DNA of 64,000 nt from Phycisphaerales bacterium UBA2218 (GTDB lineage: Bacteria; Planctomycetota; Phycisphaerae; Sedimentisphaerales; Anaerobacaceae), in assembly GCA_002327785.1 (NCBI GenBank), contig DCUI01000269.1, forward strand, positions 1,363-65,362, read 5' to 3'. How positions within the stretch are numbered: position 1 is the stretch's first letter; each line of letters starts with the position of its first letter. A program made the translations under genes and the position numbers. Shown here piece after piece: positions 61,276 to 64,000 of the stretch. Below the pieces are notes generated by a model, which was not told the DNA's origin, ran no database searches, and saw only the letters and a program-made list of their open reading frames with translations.

Positions 61276-62091
61276 ATGTCCTTGGAACAAAAAGACTTAA
61301 GCGAGATCCTGGAGACGGCGATCGTGGCCGCCCGTCTTGCGGGCCAGCATGCGATGGAGCAGATGGACAACGTCAAGGTTGTCAAGAAAAGCGAGAACGA
61401 GCTGGTCACCCAGGTCGATTCCCAGTGCCAGCGGATCGTCATGCAGCGGATACGCGAGACCTTTCCGGATCATGGATTCATTGCGGAGGAGGGAGAGAAC
61501 GGCAGAATGTTCAAACGCCCCCCCATGGGCGAGCCGGCCATCTGGTGGATCATCGACCCAATCGATGGGACGCACAATTTCATCCACGGCATCCCGATCT
61601 TCGCGGTCAGCGTGGCCGCGATGTTCGAGGGTGAGCCAATCGTCGGCGTGATCTTCCACCCGGCCACCGATGCCATGTTCACAGCCGTCAAGGGGGGCGA
61701 AGCCCAATTGGACGGTCGACACATCACCGTCGGGGAAGACGAGATCGGCCCGCTCACGAGCGTCGGTCTCGACAGTCGTTTCGATGGTGACTTGCCGGCG
61801 TGGGCAGGGAATCTGATCCAACGTTCGCGGTTCCGCAATTTCGGCACCACGGCCTTGCACCTCGCTTATATCGCCCGGGGCGGGCTGGTGGCCGCGGCCA
61901 TGAGTACGCCCAAGCTGTGGGATATTGCGGCCGGAGTGGTCATTGCCGAGGCCGCCGGCGCGATCATCACAGATTGGAACGGCGCCAAGCTCTTCCCTGT
62001 CGATCTCGACGCCTACATGGGACAGGCGTTCCACGTCGTGGCCGGCAACCCAAAAGCACACGCGAGCCTCTTGGATACGATGCGGAGATAA
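61276..62091 (+). CDS. suhB: Inositol monophosphatase-family phosphatase
   Basis: The 271-residue protein starts at ATG 61276 with GGTGGAG upstream. The magnesium-binding motifs are IAEEGE, DPIDGTHNFIHG and WDIAAGVVIAEAAGA, all intact. The family includes inositol monophosphatase, SuhB, fructose-1,6-bisphosphatase class IV and 3'-phosphoadenosine phosphatases. The sequence fits the inositol/SuhB group best, but the substrate is not certain. Divergent from the DUF2752 gene; the 60-base gap carries promoters for at least the minus strand. Confidence 0.92.
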   Translation: MSLEQKDLSEILETAIVAARLAGQHAMEQMDNVKVVKKSENELVTQVDSQCQRIVMQRIRETFPDHGFIAEEGENGRMFKRPPMGEPAIWWIIDPIDGTHNFIHGIPIFAVSVAAMFEGEPIVGVIFHPATDAMFTAVKGGEAQLDGRHITVGEDEIGPLTSVGLDSRFDGDLPAWAGNLIQRSRFRNFGTTALHLAYIARGGLVAAAMSTPKLWDIAAGVVIAEAAGAIITDWNGAKLFPVDLDAYMGQAFHVVAGNPKAHASLLDTMRR

Positions 62092-62094
62092 CGG

Positions 62095-64000
62095 CTATCG
62101 CGGGTCGGGCACAAGATGCCAGGCCACGAGACGAACCTTGCCGCCGGAGGAATCGACCCGGCTCCTGTCGACAATCGCAACGATCCGCCTTTGGGGGCCA
62201 CTTTCCCCAATCCGGACCAGAACATAGGCCGTGAAGACGTCGCTTCGCACCGTGACCAGATCACTGATCCGCCTGAAAATCAGGTCCCGCTCCTCGAAGT
62301 CATCGCGGGCCGTATCGGGCGTCAGGTCCGGACCCCTGGGCGTGTCGGCGTACTGATTGTCCAACTGGTCGAACATCAGGCTGCGCATCGATGGGATCTG
62401 CATCAGATCGCCGATACTTCGATACGGGTTGCCTGCGCCGCTGCCGACCCGGTAGTTGACGATATCCGTCGCCCTGCCGAATGCCGTGCTCTCTCCATAT
62501 CGCATCCAGGGAAGCTGTGCGAGGACAAATGCCGGCGCCGTGTTGATGTTGATTCGACCCGTAATACGCGTCTCGTTCGGGTCGCGCCATCGGGCCGGAT
62601 CGATCACCGTCAGATAGTTGAATAGCTTGGAGTTGCTCGGATCAGCCAGGTCCAGCAATGCGTCGGCCGCAAGCGCTCCCTCCCGCAGGCTGTATACGCT
62701 CTCGCGGAAGATCATGCCCAGCTCGCCGATGTTGGTCAGCGGCTTGTTCGCCGGATGGGCCTGGATCGTCTCGGGCCGCTGCGTGTCCACGTAACTACCC
62801 ACCGCGTTGCCGAGGGCCGGTATGGACGGCTGTGTCGCAGGGGCCCACAATCGGCGAACACATTTGTGCGGCGAGATGTCCCGCTGAAGGCTGCGGGCGA
62901 CGTCATCGGCCTGCATCCAACCATCGGGGACTCTCACAAAATCGACATAGGGCGGGTTCGCAGCTCCCGGGACGACGCGTTGCAGGGAGATTGTGGACCC
63001 CGCCTCGAACCAGAATGCGGTCGGATCGAGCTGCTGAGGCGCCCCCTCATAATCGTTGCGGCTGTAGCCGTAGAGGGGCATTGTGTCCGCCGGCTCTTCG
63101 GCATCCGCGAATACGACGTAGTCCTCGGACAGCAGCGCCGCCGGGTCCTCAGCCAGAATCACATGGAACCGCCTCGATCCACTCCATGTCAGCGACACCT
63201 GGATCTGCGGGCCCGTGGGCCTTGATGGATTGGTGATCACGAGCCTCCACTCGTCGGGCTTGGGGTCCCTATCCTCGAAATACGGCCTGTATAGCTCGAT
63301 CGCGTAGGAGGAACGAGGCTGCCCCGCCGCATCGAGCACCTGCCGGCAGGCCAGCTCGGAGATGTAGATGCAGGGCCGCTCGAAACCGAAGTAGGGAGAA
63401 GATAGGCCGGAGAGGACCGTGACCTCATCATCATCGTCGATGTAGTCTCGGAGATTCGCGGTGATTTGCGCGGAGTCACCGTTGGGGTCCGCCGTGGTCA
63501 GCGCTGCGGCAATCGCCGTTCGCAGCGTGTCCTCGTCGGTCGTGTTGACATTCACCATCTTCCTGCGCCGGGTCCCATCAGCAAGCTCCAGCGGCTCCGG
63601 CGTGATGATCCGGTCCATGTTGTAGGTCGTGGCGATGTGCCGGTACGCATAGTTGGGATCCGCCCCGCCGCCGGCCGCCCGCCGGAACCATACATCCAGA
63701 TCCCGGCCGCCGGAGTCCACCGGAGTCGAGATCGCGTTCGTTCTGAAGCGCCCACAATCCTCCACGCGCGTGTTCGTGTTCTTTTGGTTGAGCAGGTACC
63801 GATACCGAAGCTCCAGCTCATCGGACATGTCGAACGGAGTATATGGAGACGGCTGAGATACGCCCGGGTTCTTCACATCCAGGTACTGCCAGATCACCTT
63901 CCTCTCATAGTCGTCCAGATTCCGCGTCGCGGCGGCGTTCGCCCCATTGTTGGCGCGTGCTTTCAAGAGAGTCGTCTCGTCCTGTGTCTGCGGTTGAGAG
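62095..64000 (-). CDS. GspK-like type II secretion / pseudopilin-associated protein, 5' end outside the window
   Basis: At least 635 residues are encoded and the frame stays open through the right edge, so the N-terminus is missing. The C-terminal half has the helix-hairpin-helix signatures of GspK: GRININTAPAFVLAQLP, NPYRSIGDLMQIPSM, and the closing ISDLVTVRSDVFTAYVLVRIG. The upstream part (about 130 onward) has MVNVNTTDEDTLRTAIA, a similar NVN(T) motif, suggesting two related units. GspK caps the pseudopilus tip in type II secretion. It ends three bases after the phosphatase stop, convergently. Length is greater than the roughly 330 residues of classical GspK, as seen in planctomycetes. Confidence 0.75.
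   Translation of the reverse strand, partial: SQPQTQDETTLLKARANNGANAAATRNLDDYERKVIWQYLDVKNPGVSQPSPYTPFDMSDELELRYRYLLNQKNTNTRVEDCGRFRTNAISTPVDSGGRDLDVWFRRAAGGGADPNYAYRHIATTYNMDRIITPEPLELADGTRRRKMVNVNTTDEDTLRTAIAAALTTADPNGDSAQITANLRDYIDDDDEVTVLSGLSSPYFGFERPCIYISELACRQVLDAAGQPRSSYAIELYRPYFEDRDPKPDEWRLVITNPSRPTGPQIQVSLTWSGSRRFHVILAEDPAALLSEDYVVFADAEEPADTMPLYGYSRNDYEGAPQQLDPTAFWFEAGSTISLQRVVPGAANPPYVDFVRVPDGWMQADDVARSLQRDISPHKCVRRLWAPATQPSIPALGNAVGSYVDTQRPETIQAHPANKPLTNIGELGMIFRESVYSLREGALAADALLDLADPSNSKLFNYLTVIDPARWRDPNETRITGRININTAPAFVLAQLPWMRYGESTAFGRATDIVNYRVGSGAGNPYRSIGDLMQIPSMRSLMFDQLDNQYADTPRGPDLTPDTARDDFEERDLIFRRISDLVTVRSDVFTAYVLVRIGESGPQRRIVAIVDRSRVDSSGGKVRLVAWHLVPDPR

Overview
The window looks like a stretch of chromosome from a GC-rich member of the Planctomycetota, most likely class Phycisphaerae or a relative. 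The evidence is the gene mix: paired BlaI/M56 regulators with large extracytoplasmic domains, lamin-tail and CotH proteins, a dockerin-type repeat fused to lamin-tail domains, DUF5107/TPR and PD40/haem proteins, and short palindromic repeats that read through as GFQPM/ILPV-like peptides. No rRNA gene was seen, and no tRNA gene or CRISPR array was recognised. The taxon is an inference.

Positions 1-10,300 hold two BlaI-repressor/M56-sensor modules in tandem. The first (272-3006) is intact and is followed by a secreted coiled-coil protein. The second (4651-10154) is damaged: its repressor carries an in-frame palindromic repeat, and its sensor carries two compensating frameshifts and a 1,567-bp IS66-family insertion with a perfect 8-bp target duplication. 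Removing the element in silico restores one reading frame of exactly 1,142 codons. Positions 10,455-18,634 are a minus-strand run: CotH/lamin-tail exoprotein, APH-like kinase, YdcF/DUF218 protein and ApbE flavinyltransferase. Positions 18,757-24,324 on the plus strand hold a TIGR03960-like radical SAM protein and a four-gene FIST / PAS histidine kinase / two receiver-only regulators operon.

Positions 24,443-33,328 form an acetate/acetyl-CoA island: AMP-forming acetyl-CoA synthetase and an OFA-type transporter on the plus strand face ADP-forming acetate-CoA ligase, an acetyl-CoA hydrolase/transferase-GNAT fusion and an AcuC-type deacetylase on the minus strand. The acetyltransferase/deacetylase pair suggests acetylation control of the synthetase. 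Positions 33,537-46,610 encode mostly exported proteins: dockerin/lamin-tail, a double metallo-beta-lactamase-fold protein, a CE1-type esterase, a PQQ-like propeller, and a translationally coupled trio (DUF5107-TPR, DUF6057-like membrane protein, PD40/haem-c protein) that may be an undescribed envelope system.

Positions 46,611-50,323 mix a DAHP synthase/chorismate mutase with decayed genes (a DUF2442-like fragment and a type IIL-like DNA methyltransferase with internal deletions), a possible 45-residue gene and an ECF sigma factor. From 50,571 to the end the content is core metabolism and regulation: homoserine dehydrogenase, the apgM-like predicted homoserine kinase and aspartate kinase (threonine branch), a thermonuclease, an NtrC-type regulator, a CDF transporter, a phosphosugar mutase, SerA, a DUF2752 protein, inositol monophosphatase and a GspK-like protein that runs off the right edge.
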